Below are positions 26,201 to 40,213 of a DNA stretch of 64,000 bases, one piece after another. Both the position numbers and the translations under genes were made by a program. Below the pieces are notes generated by a model, which searched no databases, was not told the DNA's origin, and was given only the letters and a program-made list of their open reading frames with translations. The DNA lies in assembly GCA_035041965.1 (NCBI GenBank), contig JAPYMA010000628.1, forward strand, positions 62,001 to 126,000, written 5' to 3'. The stretch comes from Anisakis pegreffii (taxonomy: Eukaryota > Nematoda > Chromadorea > Rhabditida > Anisakidae). Positions within the stretch are counted from its first letter, which is position 1; every line of letters starts with the position of its first letter.

Positions 26201-29200
26201 CTGTAAAAATTTGTGGTGACTGAATGTAAATTTTGTTTTAACGTGATCAAGTTGAGTAGCGATTAATGAACAACCATTCGAGTTTGAGCAAAACTTACCT
26301 TTGCAAATGAGATGCCAACTTGTGTCATGCGCTGATCGAGTCTGTTGAGCCAGACAGTGAATTAAGTCTTAAAATAAATTTACTATTATTTGTAATTCAA
26401 TAATTAATTGATGCAATCTCCGAACGCATGAATATGTGCACAATTAGTGTCACCAGTCCGAGTCTGCACATATCAGCAAGGGCGCAACATAAATATTCAT
26501 CAATATTCTCTCTCACAGTACGCATATTTTCGCAAATTTTTAGCTGTTCTCTGAAGTAAGTTCTTATTTTCATATGTTGAGTTCATAGAAGTGAAAATAA
26601 ACGGAAAAATGAAATTGAACGTTTAAGTATAGAAATGTCAGTTATTGTTTATGAAGTGATCATATTCATTCGATTGATCTAATTCTTTATCAGTCTATTG
26701 GCGTAATTCGTTCTTCTGATCTCGTCCGTATGATCACGATTCAGCCATATATCAACAAATAGTTTTATAATCGCATACGATTAATTGAATCTTGTCTAGA
26801 CGGATCATATTTTTGGAAATGCAATCAACGGAATTGCTAACAAGAATGCATACGTATAAAATCACATTATCATTGCTGCAGTAAGGCGAATTGAAGCACA
26901 CACACATTAAATTGATAGCGATAAGTATAGTGGACTGAATAATTGCTGTTTAAACAGATGTATCATATCATATCTCATATACAACATTCACGAGTGATGA
27001 AAGACGAGAATGACAGGGCATCGGTTGCGATATGATATGATTTGATGATCACTTGTAACTGTTAGCTGCCTGAATATCTGATGAATGATGCTCCTTCAAC
27101 AGCTTCATTCACACATCCATTAATCTACATATGTATATTCTCTATATATCCATCACAGCTGTATACATATATTATGCGAATGAAGCGTTAATCTCAGCTG
27201 TGCGTTCAAAATTATTGGTGACCACTGAACCTCAGCTCTGCATTTTCATTTCTACTGCATCAGTACGTCCTGAAGTGCAACTTAGCATCGTTGCATTCAG
27301 TTGTTGATTTCCTTCTCATGCGTTTTCATTTTTCATATTTTCCGTCTCATTTAGCCAATGTTGAAGAATTCCCTATATATTTACATTATGCAGCGTATAT
27401 GAATGATGATAATCAAAGCATAACATAAATATTTGGGACTACATGGATGAATTATATTTGGGTTGAAACCTAAGCTGAGGCTCATGCTGAGGCTGAGGTA
27501 TCTGTCCAGAAAATAAGTGGTTCTGTCGATATCTGTTAAGCAAATTGATAATTCCCCAGCAGGAGCTTAAGTTCAAGCTCAGGTACAATCCATTACGATA
27601 CTATAATCTGATTATCGCCACCAACTATACGTCCATTGACGACTTTCAATTTTCGAAATGATCTTCTGAACATTTTTAAATATCGCACGTAAAGAAAGGT
27701 TAATCATGGTTTATCATCAATGAAGTGAAATAAATAATGTCTTGATGAAATTTTGACGGGAATAAAGAAAAAGAAACGAAAATATGACAGCGCCTGATTG
27801 AAATTTGAAAGTTTGTGTGCAGTGTTGCAATCAAATGCAGATTATAGTTCACGTTTAGTGTAACGAAAGAATGCAAAAAATTTCTCAAGTATTCATTATT
27901 ATTGTGGTTGTTAATATCTTACATTTGTGTTGTAAAGAAGTGACTTATTATTATGATTATTACGTCAAGTCAAACACGTTTCATCAAGAAGGATTCATAT
28001 AAATAAAACAAACACGTTCCATAAATATTAATGCATCAATATAATACATATGCCTACCAATCTGTTGGTGAGAGGAAGAACTAAATATTCGTATAGAATT
28101 TTGTATTTTACATATCTCTTCTTTTTTTCCTAATTTTTTGCTGTTTCCCAACAGATTTTCTTGTAGACACACATATAAACTTTCAAATTCCTTCATATGA
28201 TAGAAAAAATGAGGTTTTTCGTATCGTTCGTCGGTGAACTTCTGTTTGATTCGATTAAATTTTGCAATCAACGAGACTTCATTTTTGTTTGATTAAGCCA
28301 AGACGAATGAATAAAATGACAATGGAGAGAGTTATGCATATTGACTTTCATTACTATGCAATGTATATTTGAGTTTATTTTAATCACACACATCAGTTCA
28401 TTTATACTATATGTATTGTGTGTATGTATGTATGTTTCATATCGTTTACACAAAACCACTTCGTTGTGTAAGTAAATCTTTGAAATACATGGCTGAATTC
28501 TTTCATATGATAGGAAAAAATAGGAAGTTCACCGATGCTGTCTCAAGATCTTTATGCGAGTTTCATTCGTCGTGGAAAATTCCTCATTCTAATTTCTGTC
28601 TGTTCAGCTTCATTCTGAATGAAGAAATTCATATTTTTCACGAAGTATTTTAATTTAATTTACAGATTTCTAATGCAGTTTGAGTGAAACGAATATATTG
28701 GTTGAAATATTTGTATAGAATTTGTACTTATTAAAACATAGTTCTTTTGTTAGTCTTGATGAAAAACCATGATTCTATCTTAGGTTGGGGTATAGCATGC
28801 TTTGCAAATCACATCCATATCTATGTTTACGCTTCTGAGACACGCAGGAAATCGCCCGAAAAAGTCAACGATTCCAGATGCTGAATTTTACAGGAAAAAT
28901 TTTAAGCAATTTTAATTGGAGAAAAATTGGGTATCCAAAAGTTGAGAAAAAATTTATAGAGCGGAGTTCAATGAAATCTGTTGGTTCAAATTCCCTAGTA
29001 ATCGCAATTTCTCATGTTCCAATATAACTATTCGAGCTCTTTTCAATGTGTATGTGTGTGTGTGAAAATAAAGTTGGGCGAGAATTTTTGTTCGTGACAA
29101 GCACATGAATACAATCAATGTTTTATTAGGATAATATGCCAACGAGGCATGACGATGGTTTTGTCGAAGCAGTAACGCCTGCGTTGGGTTTGTGTTATTG

Positions 29201-29473
29201 TTTGATAGAAGCATGAGTAGAACTTGATCTGGACTATTTTTTTATGATTACAATTGCGTTTTGCCGATGCTTCGAGTGAATTTCGAAGATTTTGAACATT
29301 CTCAAACATGTCATTCATTGAATGACAGAACAACTGTAAGCAGATTTGTTGAGAGTTTAACGTTTGAATCGATCAAACAGGTGATGAACATAGTCAGTCC
29401 CAGTGATTCAAATTACACATGACATTTTTTTGCAAGAAAACTGGATCTTAATTGAATTTTATTTCTTTTTCAG
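20212..29473. other. Gene-poor 9-kb stretch
   Basis: No gene assigned. About 21540-22350 is less AT-rich and has open frames on both strands. A minus-strand frame of 53 codons (about 21730-21555, with SDEISEEGKIEMKAKNEAAK then FIVAARNG) looks protein-like but is unassigned. The missing 5' exon of paxillin probably lies in the distal part. A degenerate GCTGAGGCT repeat occurs near 27475-27510. Confidence 0.4.
23203..23229. repeat. (TA)n(TG)n microsatellite
   Basis: A run of TA dinucleotides passes directly into TG dinucleotides over about 27 bp. Confidence 0.85.
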
Positions 29474-32400
29474 AGGCTTTACTATCGGATCTACAACATA
29501 CAACTGAAGTGTTGAAACGTGCTAATCAAAGTAATCACTATGCAGACACCAATGATATTGATCCGATTTATCAAGAACAGACTATTAGGTACCTTTCAAT
29601 TGATTTTAAGGGCAGGGTTGGGAGGGATCGAATTTTGAGGTATTTTTCGACAATAACCTCTGAATTGGGATTATTTTGGAATTGTTCTCGTAAATTACAC
29701 CCGTCTGTTCCATTCGTCTTGAATTTGTGGAAACTTTTCGATTTTTCCAACGATGTCTAATTTTGTATCATGAATTAAAAAAACATTCAATATCAGAACG
29801 ACCAGTTCTCAGCATGGTTTGGACAACTTGGAACAAATGTTGGACGATTATTCGGAGAGGAGACGAAATTCTGGAGGTAGAACTGTTTATTAGCAATTAA
29901 CTTACTCACTAACTTTCAGTCATATAAAACCTATCCTCCCATTCATTACTAGCTGTCTTCTATTAGTACAGAATACGTGTTTCACAACATATGAAATAGG
30001 TAGTCCCATTAAAGAAATCATTATTTTTGGACTACTCAATTTTTCAAGCCTCAGGAAACGCTTCATTGAATTCGACTGACAACTTTTGAATCTTATGAGT
30101 TTTAGTGCATCAATAATGGTGATAGTGCGATCGAATGAATTATCATTGTTGAAATTAGAATTTTTAATGAATTGTTCCTTTCAGCAAGCCCGTTTGAACG
30201 ACCAACAGTTCACAGTTTATTCAATGAATTGGAGCAAGATGGGTAAGTGTAGATTTTTTAAATGAATTTTCTCATTATTGATATAGATGTAATCCTCTTT
30301 TACATACTGACTATTGCGAGCAGAAATATGAATCCGTATTGCATGCTACCTTTTCAATGGAGCGAATATCTTCATGTCTATTCTCCACCTCGATCTCCTA
30401 TCATCGAATGCAATTGATCGTATGAATGCCGTAGTTGTTCATCAACTGCGTTGCGTACAATTTCGCTACCGTCTGTTTCGAAAATTGCTACCGAGTATCG
30501 AAAATAACAGCAGTTAGAGGAGGAAATTGCAGCAGTCATCTTGTAACCAGCTTTTTCCAGTCAAACGACACTCTTAGCTTATGTTACGGTCAAATTGCCC
30601 ATCACCTGCCCAAAGATCGCATTCATTCATTGTACCGAAATTATCTCACTTGCATCCATTTTTACCGTTTGTAGGCGGCAACGATCGCGCTTAGAAAACC
30701 TATTTTTCCTACTTCAGCCACGTTTGTAGACATATTAACAATAAGCATCCAAACGATTGATTCTCAGTTGATCATATATGCACAATATCAAACGGATTCA
30801 CCTAATCGAAAAATTGGCAACGTGTTGAAATAGACGTGCACACTGCAAACAATGTTGCAGATTCGCCTGTATAAACATTCAAATTCAAATTAGATTTCGA
30901 TTGCATAACAAGGTCTTAAAATTTGATTGGATACGAAGTTGTAAGCAGATATGTAACATCACATAAAATTCTATTATATTGCAGTAGCGATGAAAATAAA
31001 ATCTGAAACTGAATAAATTCAACAGTTGAATAGTGCATTTAAAGAGTCAAGTGAAATTGTTCGAATCCTTGAATTTCAATTAATGAAAGATGAAATGAAA
31101 CTAGGCGTTAGAAGTAGGAATGATGAGGATTGTTGATTTGTTTATTTACGTAAAATGTGGATAGGGTTAAGAGAGCAGCTGACAGATAACGGAGGGGGAT
31201 AGAGGACAGTTGAGTGAATTAGTTGAAGTTGATTTCGTTTGTTGATATCGTCGATAAGTGATTATTTGGTAGCGATGTTGTTGTTGGTGAAAAGTTCGTC
31301 GATTGTATTGAGTAATGATTGTATTAGTTGTTGGGTTATTATTAAAACGTTACTGCTGCTAGAGGTGGATTTCGGGTGCAATGACGACGAAAAATTCATT
31401 CGCGTAAGAATGGGAAAGAGCAACTAGTGTCAGCCTGATGGTAAACAAAATCTAGTAGTGACTTTTAACTACTTTTCAACAGCTGAACAACGGTTGAAGA
31501 AGAAGAAGACGATGCTGACATTAGCTAAAAGCATTAGCTGACGTGTTCATTCATTTGGGATAGATGAGTAAATGTTGCATGCCATTCATCTATCCATCAC
31601 TCGGCCATGCCCTGCGTTGACTTTAACTCGTTTTCATCTGAACACACAATAACAAAACGTATTTGATGTGATTTCGAGACTAGCAGTCATAACACTCGAC
31701 AAGCTGAGTATTATTTTACTCCAACGCATCCGTCAGTCACTTCAAGCTCACGTTCTGCAGTTCTGTCTTCTTTCGCTAGTTCTCTTCTTTTACCTTTCCA
31801 TCCATCCACATATGATTGCTTTCATCTTAAACAGATCCTTTTTCAAATTATCTTTTTGCGTTAAAGCTGATCTATAGCAAATGTCGAAAAAAAGGAAAAT
31901 TTAAAGCAATTAATTAATTTGATTCGTTTATAAGATGGATGCTTATATTTAAGTGAATGGATGGTTTTTTTCTTGAAGCTTCCTATCCTTTTCGTTTAGT
32001 GATCGGCTGTGTTGTGTGAAAAGCAGTTGTATTTTTATGAATGGATCATTTTCGATCTAATAGTAGAAAATTCCATTGATAAAACTTAGTTTTTCCAGCG
32101 TTATTCCCCAAATGATTACAGGCCAAGAAGAATAATCAACAATCCTCCTCCACCGTTGGAACAACGGGCATACACGAACGGCACTGCGACAGATCAAGAA
32201 TTTGTACGTACTAACTGATATTTTCAAATCTTGCATTTTTTACGGAAATTTCCCTTTCATAATGTTTCCTGGTTCAGGCATCTCATTTGTTATTTTTAAG
32301 GTTAAACTGGTTTTCCCAAGTTTTTGTACGTTAATTTACAGCAATTCTTTTGAGGTTTATATCCTGTTATGTGTGATATAGGGCAAGATTGTAAATATTT

Positions 32401-34997
32401 GTGTTTGTATGTATGTGATATGTATGTTTGATATGGACATTTCGAAATCTTAAATGATCAATTTTTTTGGTTTAATTAAGCGTAAATCTCCGTCTCGCGG
32501 TCCATCACAGCTAGACTCAATGCTGGGTACGCTTCAAAACGATATGTCCAAGCATGGAATTAGCACAATTCCAAAGGGAGATTGTGCATCGTGTGGAAAG
32601 CCTATTGTCGGACAGGTAAGGTTATCAGTCTCTTTTCATCCGTCTCCAGTAATGATACGAAGGATATTTCAAAAGCTTGCTGAAAATGTTTCTAATATTT
32701 TTGTTAGATGAGTAATGATGTTCAGTGCATTTGAAATAAATGAGACATTCGAAACATTTGAAACAAGTATTGTGATATTCTTGAAATTAACAGGCTTGCA
32801 TTTGATAGACTCGCGTTGACCGTCAGGAATGGTCATGAAATTCATAAGTGCAGACTGTATTTATTTTCACATCGCCGTTAAGAATTTTTCACGAAAACGT
32901 GAACGTTATTTGAGATGAAATTGTAATGTTTCACTGAAACGAGTTAACAAATATGAATCGTAATGAACATATTCAGGTTGTGATAGCATTAGGTAAGATG
33001 TGGCATCCCGAGCATTACGTATGCTGTCAGTGTGGAGAAGAGTTGGGTCATCGGAATTTCTTCGAGCGTGGTGGTAAAGCGTACTGTGAGAACGATTACC
33101 ACGATATATTCTCACCGCGTTGTGCCTATTGTAACGGACCGATCAAAGATGTTAATTCTGTTTCATTTTTTTTCTTACGAACTTCTCGGTCGTATTATTT
33201 GTAATTGTTGGTGGTTTCCTGATCGACAATTCAGCGATACCATGAAGTGCTCGTTCAGTTGATCTTGTTAATCATCTTTTTCGAATTTCATAGCCAATGA
33301 TTTTCAGCGTTGTGTAACAGCCCTTGGTAAAACTTTCCATGCTGAGCATTTCGTTTGTGCAGAATGTGGACGAGAATTTGGTGACGAAGGTTTTCATGAA
33401 AAGGTTTGTGTGTCTTTGAATAAAATAAGCCCTGCTGGTAGGTCGTATGTAGAATAAGCCATGCTAGCAGACTTTATGTATTTTCGAAGATAAGACCTGT
33501 TCTCATGGGGATGCTGGTAGAGCATTTCTTTGAAAGTTACAGTAGCAATAGCATGAGCATCAATGATGCTGATGATAAGTGGAAATAGCAATAGAATTTA
33601 AGAACTGTTAAACGACGTCATCAAACGTCTGTTATTATCAAGCTTCACGTCAAGGAATGTTCAGCTTTCACTTTCAAGCATATGCGGTCGTTACCGTGAC
33701 ACAGCCAGGTGAAGAACTGGTAATTTTCATGTGTGCAGATTGAATTTTTCAGGACGGTCGTGCTTATTGCAAAGCGGATTTCTTCAGAATGTTTGCGCCT
33801 CGATGTAACGGTTGTAAGAATCCGATTAAGATGAATTTCATAACAGCGTTGGGAACGCATTGGCATCCGGAATGTTTTGTTTGCCAGGTATTATTTAGTG
33901 ATTCAACTTTTTTTAAGTTATTCAGTTCGTATTTATAAACATTAGAAATATGGAGATCTTCAGCGCAAAGAGATTCGTATTCACTGGATAGTTGAGGAAT
34001 CCTCTCTATTTTTCCTATTTCTATTCACTGAGAGTTTCCTGAAGTTGTGATTATTTGTTAGTGAAGTTTTGGTTATGCTTCATTTTTTGTTCTCAGTATA
34101 TTCATTTTTCTTAAATTTTGATCGCTCCCGTTTGAATTTTTCAATTTAAAAAATAGTTAGTCATTATTATAGGTAAAATTGGATTAACCACTAACACTTC
34201 CTCATTGTTAGTTTGGTGTGATGACCCACGTTTAAAGCATGTCTTGACACTGTTTAGTTATATAATATAATAGTTTTGTTTTGATTTTTCTAACCTGGTA
34301 ATTTTGTCGTTTCAGAGTTTATTGTAATAATTGCGAGTTTCATCTTCCGATTTGCTGACATCTTTGAGTAGTTGAATTCGTTCAGTGTTTTCTGTGGAAT
34401 TTCCAAGCACATACTATTAACTTTTCTGTCGATAATTCTCGGACCATCGATAATACTCGAGGATTTTTGAATCACTCAGAGCCGCCAGATAACTTTCCAG
34501 TGATATGACTCATATTGAGGATTATCTCGGTCTGAAGCATGGCTCGCGTCTTCGCAAAAAAAATCTGCTTCTCGAATATAATTCGCAAAAAAAGTAGCAC
34601 CTATCATGGATGTAGAGTGCGATGATTCCTAAATTTATTCGGTTCAATCAGTGAGCATTTGTTTGAGGATTGTCTTCCATAATAGCAACACCGAGTGCCG
34701 TGAGTAGATGGTAGTAAATGAAACTTATAGGAATGTCATCTGCCATTCGAGAGTGGTTCATTCTATGAGCATTTCGGTATGCCATTGTGTGAGACACACT
34801 TCCATGAGAAACGCGGTAGTTTGTGTGCATCGTGCAATAAACCGATCAGTGGACGTTGCGTGTCGGCGATGGGACACAAATTTCATCCAGAACATTTCTG
34901 TTGTTCGTACTGCCGTAAACAACTCAATAAAGGAACGTTCAAAGAGGTCGACCGTAAACCGTATTGTCATAAATGCTATCAAACAACACATGCTTGA
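29474..34997 (+). CDS. Paxillin-family LD/LIM adaptor (5' exon missing)
   Basis: Paxillin is a scaffold at integrin adhesions; in nematodes the PXL-1 orthologue acts at muscle dense bodies and in the pharynx. Nine exons join in phase: 29474-29588, 29797-29876, 30185-30242, 32122-32203, 32481-32615, 32977-33150, 33308-33403, 33753-33887 and 34731-34997, for at least 379 residues. The N-terminal half has leucine-rich LD motifs [30 protein letters not shown] and [12 protein letters not shown], plus a Pro-rich linker (NNPPPPLEQ). Four LIM domains follow, each with Cys/His zinc ligands, for example [29 protein letters not shown] and [10 protein letters not shown]. The fourth ends near HKCYQTTHA. 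The first exon shown begins with a split codon and has no Met, so an upstream exon is missing. The 32481 acceptor (AATTAAG) could instead be the in-phase CACAG at 32506-32510. Confidence 0.95.
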
Positions 34998-37900
34998 AAT
35001 ATGATAACAATTCGATTGTTATTGGCTTCATTTCGTTTGATTTTGTTCGTTTCGTTTCATTCATTGTTTAGTTAACTCCATATCTGAGTGTTTGTGTCAT
35101 CTATTAAACGGGATAGAAATTCATACTTTTCTTGGTATTCTTTGATGTCATTGAAGTGTTTTTTCTGACGAAACAGTAACTCTTCAAGGTCTTCATCGTT
35201 TTGGTTTGTTCTCAATTCGTTGATGTTGGTCGGAATAGCTTTCAATAATTGTCGTTGATTGATTGATACTATTAATTGATTTGAAGGTATTTTATTTGTG
35301 GAAGTTATTGTTTTTTTTGTAAAAATGTTCCACAGTACATCGCACGTGCAAAAAGAATGCGTTATGCCTCAGCAGTTGTTTGAGAGAAATTTGTTCAGAA
35401 ACTCAATCGTTCGTAACGAAAAACGAACATGTATTTTGTTGTTGTATTGTGGAAATTATTTCTGATTGTGTACGGTTAAGGTATTTTCTCACGTTCTTTG
35501 ATTAGAAATCAACCAACTAACAATTGATTCAAGACATTCATTTACAGTAACAAAAACTAATCGTGTGAGAAAGTTCATGACAGTAATAATAATGTGCGTG
35601 TCTTCGTTCATCAAGTGTTCTGTACGCCTTTTTAAGTTCTCTCTTTTTTCGATTGGAATTGTTCAAATGCTTTTCTTTTTTGTACGCTGTGAGTTGAAAT
35701 TCAACCAGCCATAGAGCATAGCTCATTTGCATTTATATAGCATGGTTTGTCCATTTCATATCATCGCGATGATTCATGTTTTTGTTTGTTTATTATGATT
35801 ATATTGTATTATGATTCTGACCAATGGAGTAGTCAAAATCGAATGGAACGATTCGAAAAATAATTGACAATCAACTTCATCGAGTGAGTGGTACTAAATT
35901 CATCTAGAAATGCAATCGAAAAAGTCGAATGCGAAATTCGATGCGTTTGAAAAAGATATAATTGCTTTTGTTGAACTCACTGAAGCAAACTTTCAATTTT
36001 CATCATGAAAAATAACAGCAATATAATTGTGATTTGTATTAATCGCGTTTTTCGTTTTGAAAATATTCGTTGTTTTAATTACGTTTTTTATTAATCGTTC
36101 ACTATGTTCTTAAGAATGTAATATTCATAGAATAACCGAGAAATGTGATGCAAAAATGTGTGTCATATTTTCCATGTAATTGAGCAATAATGAAATTTTC
36201 AACGGCACTCTTCTATTTTTGAGGTCACGTTGCTGAAATTGAGCAAGAATTGCCGATTGTAGACGAAATTGCTCCTGATGAGGATAACTCCATTCACCTG
36301 GATTATCGCAATCCATTTAAATACAATGCTTATTGTTAGGAAACTTACGCTTATTGTTAGGAAACTTGTTTCCGCGTTGTGATGACTTCATCAGTACGTA
36401 AGATTAGCCTCAGGGTCACGGCGGTGGGAGGATTTCTTTCACAAGTCACTATTTAAACCTAACAGAAACTTAAAATAATCGGTTTATGTGACGGTATGGA
36501 TGAGCTTCATGGGTTCAAATTTGGTTTCTTGGGTAGACTATTCACTGAGATTACCTTGGACGGTGATGAATTTGAGGAATGGTTGGCATTACCTGGTTTG
36601 ATGCATGGCACTGGTGGAGTTGTTCGGTTCGGTCGGAATCCGATCGATTTTAAATTTTGATTCGGATTCCGATTGAAATGCATCGGACTATACCGACCGA
36701 ATTTCAGTCGATTACCATCACTAGGGTGGTGCGGGGTATGGCACGGATGAAGGCTGGAAAAAGTAGGATCTATCGATGTGAGATGAGCCGCTGTAGGAAG
36801 ACGTTGGGGAATTTAGGTGGTTCATTTTTTGGAGATGCTCTTTTATCTTCGAAGGAGGCATCGCAGCTATTAGTCTACTGGTGAATGGAACAATCTCCGT
36901 GAGGGAGATAAATGAACACTGTTATGTAAGAACATGATCTAATGCTTTACATATGCCTGGCTAGTTGTAAATAATGCATTCATTGTAAAAAATGCAGCAA
37001 TTACGCACAATGAAAGGTTAATACGCAGGTGTATGAGAGTGGATGAGACAAAATGCAGCAAAATATACTGACATTTCAATGAGTGATCTTGGATTTCGAA
37101 AAATTGTTTTAAATTACATTAGAGTATAAACTAGAAGAGTGCCTTTTTAAAATTATTTTGCAAATTTTGAGACCAATTATTTCAGAAATTTTCTTCACTT
37201 CATCATATGCACATTTTTGTCTTGTATTGTTCATTCGTTTGACGATTTCACTTCTGCATTCTTCACTCACTTTTTTTTATCGTTCTCAATTCGTTCATTC
37301 GCAATAATTTTTTAGTGTTCTTTCTTTGTTTCTGATTTTTTTGTATTGTTCAAAAGAGTGATTTCAAACGATATTCCTTTAAATTCGTTGATTGCTTTTC
37401 TGTGTGACAAGTTTGTTTTTACTTTGTTTTGGTTGGTGCTTTGATATGTTGATTCCATGTGCTGTTGCCATATAGCATTTTCAGTTGTGTGCTCCAGAAA
37501 CCAATTAATTAATTCGAATTCTTTAATACATACTTACGAATGAACGTATGTTCGTTTTTTTGGTGTGTTTTGTTGATGTGTCATTATGCAATATCAATAA
37601 CTCTGTGAAGCTAATCACCTTTTTTTTTCTCAGTTACCTTCCCTTCTACTCACGCAAAGCAAAGAGCGAACAACTGAATCTTTTGCAGTTTCCGTCTTAA
37701 GGATATTTTTAATGATATCTTTGAGGAATTCAATATTGAAGCCCCAAAACTTGGTGAAATCAAAATCAATGGATAATTTCAAGCAGTTTTCATGAATATT
37801 TTAAGGCGATAATCGCGATTAAGATTAGCAATTTTTTCGAATTGACGACCTCGAAATTCACCCAAATCAATTTCTTTCGTCAGCAACATCCTTCAGTCTA

Positions 37901-38657
37901 CCAGATAATATTTTCTCTATGCAGTTCACATATGTTGTTTGCATTTCTGTTGTTTATTTGCGTTTTGGAAAATTCATTAATCAATGATCTTATTATATTT
38001 ATTAAATATTTCGTTTATTTTGTGTTATTCTATTTGAAGCGGTAAATGAGTTGATATTTTTTGAAAGCATTTCGCGTCATTTTCAATGAGATAATTTTTT
38101 AAATGCTCTTTGGGAATTGCTGAATCCGTTTTGAGCTCAATTCTAAATTTGATGTAATGAAACGTTCCTTAATAGCAATAAATAAGTGCATTCCATTAAG
38201 AGCAAACATTCGATATCCGATTAAATATTTTTAATTCTTATACTCAAGTTTTTATATCCATCGGTTATCGTTAAACATTTGCTTTCATGCCATTGAATAA
38301 GAGTGAGTTGCTCAGTGGTCAGTGATTATCGGCTGTTCAGTTACTAAACGATGTAATATATTTTGAAGAGTGATGAATATTTCGCACACCGTTGTCCAAT
38401 GCACGTGACGTACTTCGATGAAGATGATTATTATTGACTCGTTGAAGTGGAACGGTCAATGCTCAGTGCATTTCGCATATACTCGTATTACATTATACAT
38501 CACAAATGTTGTTTCATTATGATATTATTAAGAGTCGTCGGTGATGAACGATTATGACTGATGAGTGATATATCTGATTCGTTTGTAGTTATAGTCAGTG
38601 ATTTCTTGTCGTTTTAAATAGCACCTGTTACTTTACTTGTGCAAGAGAAGAAGTATC
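34998..38657. other. Intergenic, with a repeat-like island at 36.4-36.9 kb
   Basis: Paxillin 3' flank and intergenic DNA. At 36499-36660 an ATG frame of 53 codons (starting MDELHGFKFG) lies in less AT-rich sequence. It is followed by nested inverted repeats around TCGGAATCCGATCG and GATTCGGATTCCGAT, and by a GGTGGTGCGGGG end matching the foldback at 10802. This looks like transposon debris. A 63-residue minus-strand frame from ATG 36316 has protein-like composition but no family. Confidence 0.4.
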
Positions 38658-38786
38658 ATGGCAAATTCAAAACGACCGAACAACAAATGCTATAATCCAA
38701 GCAAATTTTTGGTCGATGACACAGCTCAACTATTGTACCAATTTACGAAGCAAGGTGCAGGTGCAGTATCGTGTAAAAACTTTTAA
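38658..38786 (+). CDS. Candidate short frame or first exon (42 aa)
   Basis: An ATG in fair context (ATCATGG) opens 42 codons beginning MANSKRPNNKCYNPSKFLVD. Two possible donors (CAAG|GTGCAG and GCAG|GTGCAG) sit near the end, so it may be a first coding exon. No continuing exon was identified and no family is recognised. Confidence 0.25.
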   Translation: MANSKRPNNKCYNPSKFLVDDTAQLLYQFTKQGAGAVSCKNF

Positions 38787-40025
38787 TGCAACGACATCAT
38801 TGGTTTCAATCATGTATGTGGAAATGAAAGAATAAAATTGTTTAATTTGTTGAAGTGCTACGAAAAGATTGCATACGATCTGATCGTCGGAACTGGAGGA
38901 CTGGAAAAAATGTGACAAAAAAAACGAAATAATCCACAAAATGCTTATAATCAGTACGAGTGATAAGACATTGATAAATATAATTATGAATATTTGAGGA
39001 TACGCGCATTTTGAAACTGAGTCAACACAACTGAAAAGCAATTTTTAGATGTTGTGACCTATGAAAGCACAGTACTGATATGATAATTTGTAAGAGTGTT
39101 TAGTAGTGGTATCGGTAATGATGGAATTATGATAGTAGTAGAGGCGGGGTGGTTTGGAAAATAGATATATCCATAACAATAATGAAGTGAATGGGATGAA
39201 ATGAAATGAGAATAATGGTAATTATAGTAGACAGATTAACATAAGTGGAGGATTATAAAGAAAGGATGAGAAATTTTATTGACCAGTGAAGGTGGATGAA
39301 CTCATCGATAGTGGATATGTGATACGATCGATTCTCAGATTGGTTTCAGCCAAACGAATGATAAAACTTTGAGAAATAGATCTTACTACAGATAATCACA
39401 TCTCCATTCAATCATAACTATCTCAAAGTGGAACAAATCACACTATCCAATAGTCGGTATTTTATTCAGCAGGTAACGAACTGAGGATGACACTATCGTT
39501 TCAGCGCCTTTCGTCTGAAAATCCCATTTACCGCTTTCTCCAAATTTGTTATAAAATCGTGTGCCCTCATGCACGTGAGGCTACTTGAATGCAACTCCTT
39601 CTTGATTTCAAAAATAAGCTTTTCTTCAGATTCATAATCCTAAAAATGTTTCATAAACGTAATCGATAGTAATTGCTTTTCGTAGGAATTTTAATCCACG
39701 AGAAATACGAAACCAAGACTCTTTTCATGCTTTGAACATTGAATAATGTTCCTTTCTCATACATATTTTGGTTTCTAAACGATTTTTATGCATGATAATC
39801 ATATGTGATGTATGATTTTTTAAAACTATTCTGAATGGAATACCCGCTCCATTCGGTATAGTTTTCAAATTTGCATGAAAATTTCAAACTTGCATGATAA
39901 TTTAAACTAGCTTGATAATTTTAAATGGAAACTTGTTTAAACGATTGCGTATTTCACTAAAACTGCGATTGTTTGTTGTTGCATTCTGATCGTTCGATTA
40001 ATATTTCGATTCCCATTGATTTCAG

Positions 40026-40043
40026 CTCAATAAACTCAAGAAG
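40026..40043 (+). other. Possible 18-nt 5'-UTR exon
   Basis: Eighteen nucleotides lie between a strong acceptor (GATTTCAG) and a strong donor (AAG|GTAAGA), about 170 nt upstream of the ATG at 40214. A further acceptor, TTCTTCAG at 40162-40169, precedes that ATG. This fits a small non-coding 5' exon, or a trans-splice site if the organism uses spliced leaders. Confidence 0.35.
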
Positions 40044-40213
40044 GTAAGAATATTCTAATCTTGTGAACCACTACGGAAGCGCTACACTAAGTAACAACCG
40101 AAAATCAAATATCAGTCTAAGTGAACGCAACAAATTTATTCTGACGCACAACTGTGCGGTGTTCTTCAGCTGCGAAGACTTATCTGTGGTCTTCAATTGA
40201 GCACTGAACGAAT

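Noticed and set aside
27440..27470. ATGGATGAATTA as the missing first exon of paxillin
   Set aside because: It would encode a plausible MDEL start, but no acceptable donor in the needed phase follows.
36125..36316. 63-residue minus-strand frame starting at an ATG
   Set aside because: The composition is protein-like, but it has no family, no partner exon and a TTTCAG inside it. It is too weak to list as a gene.
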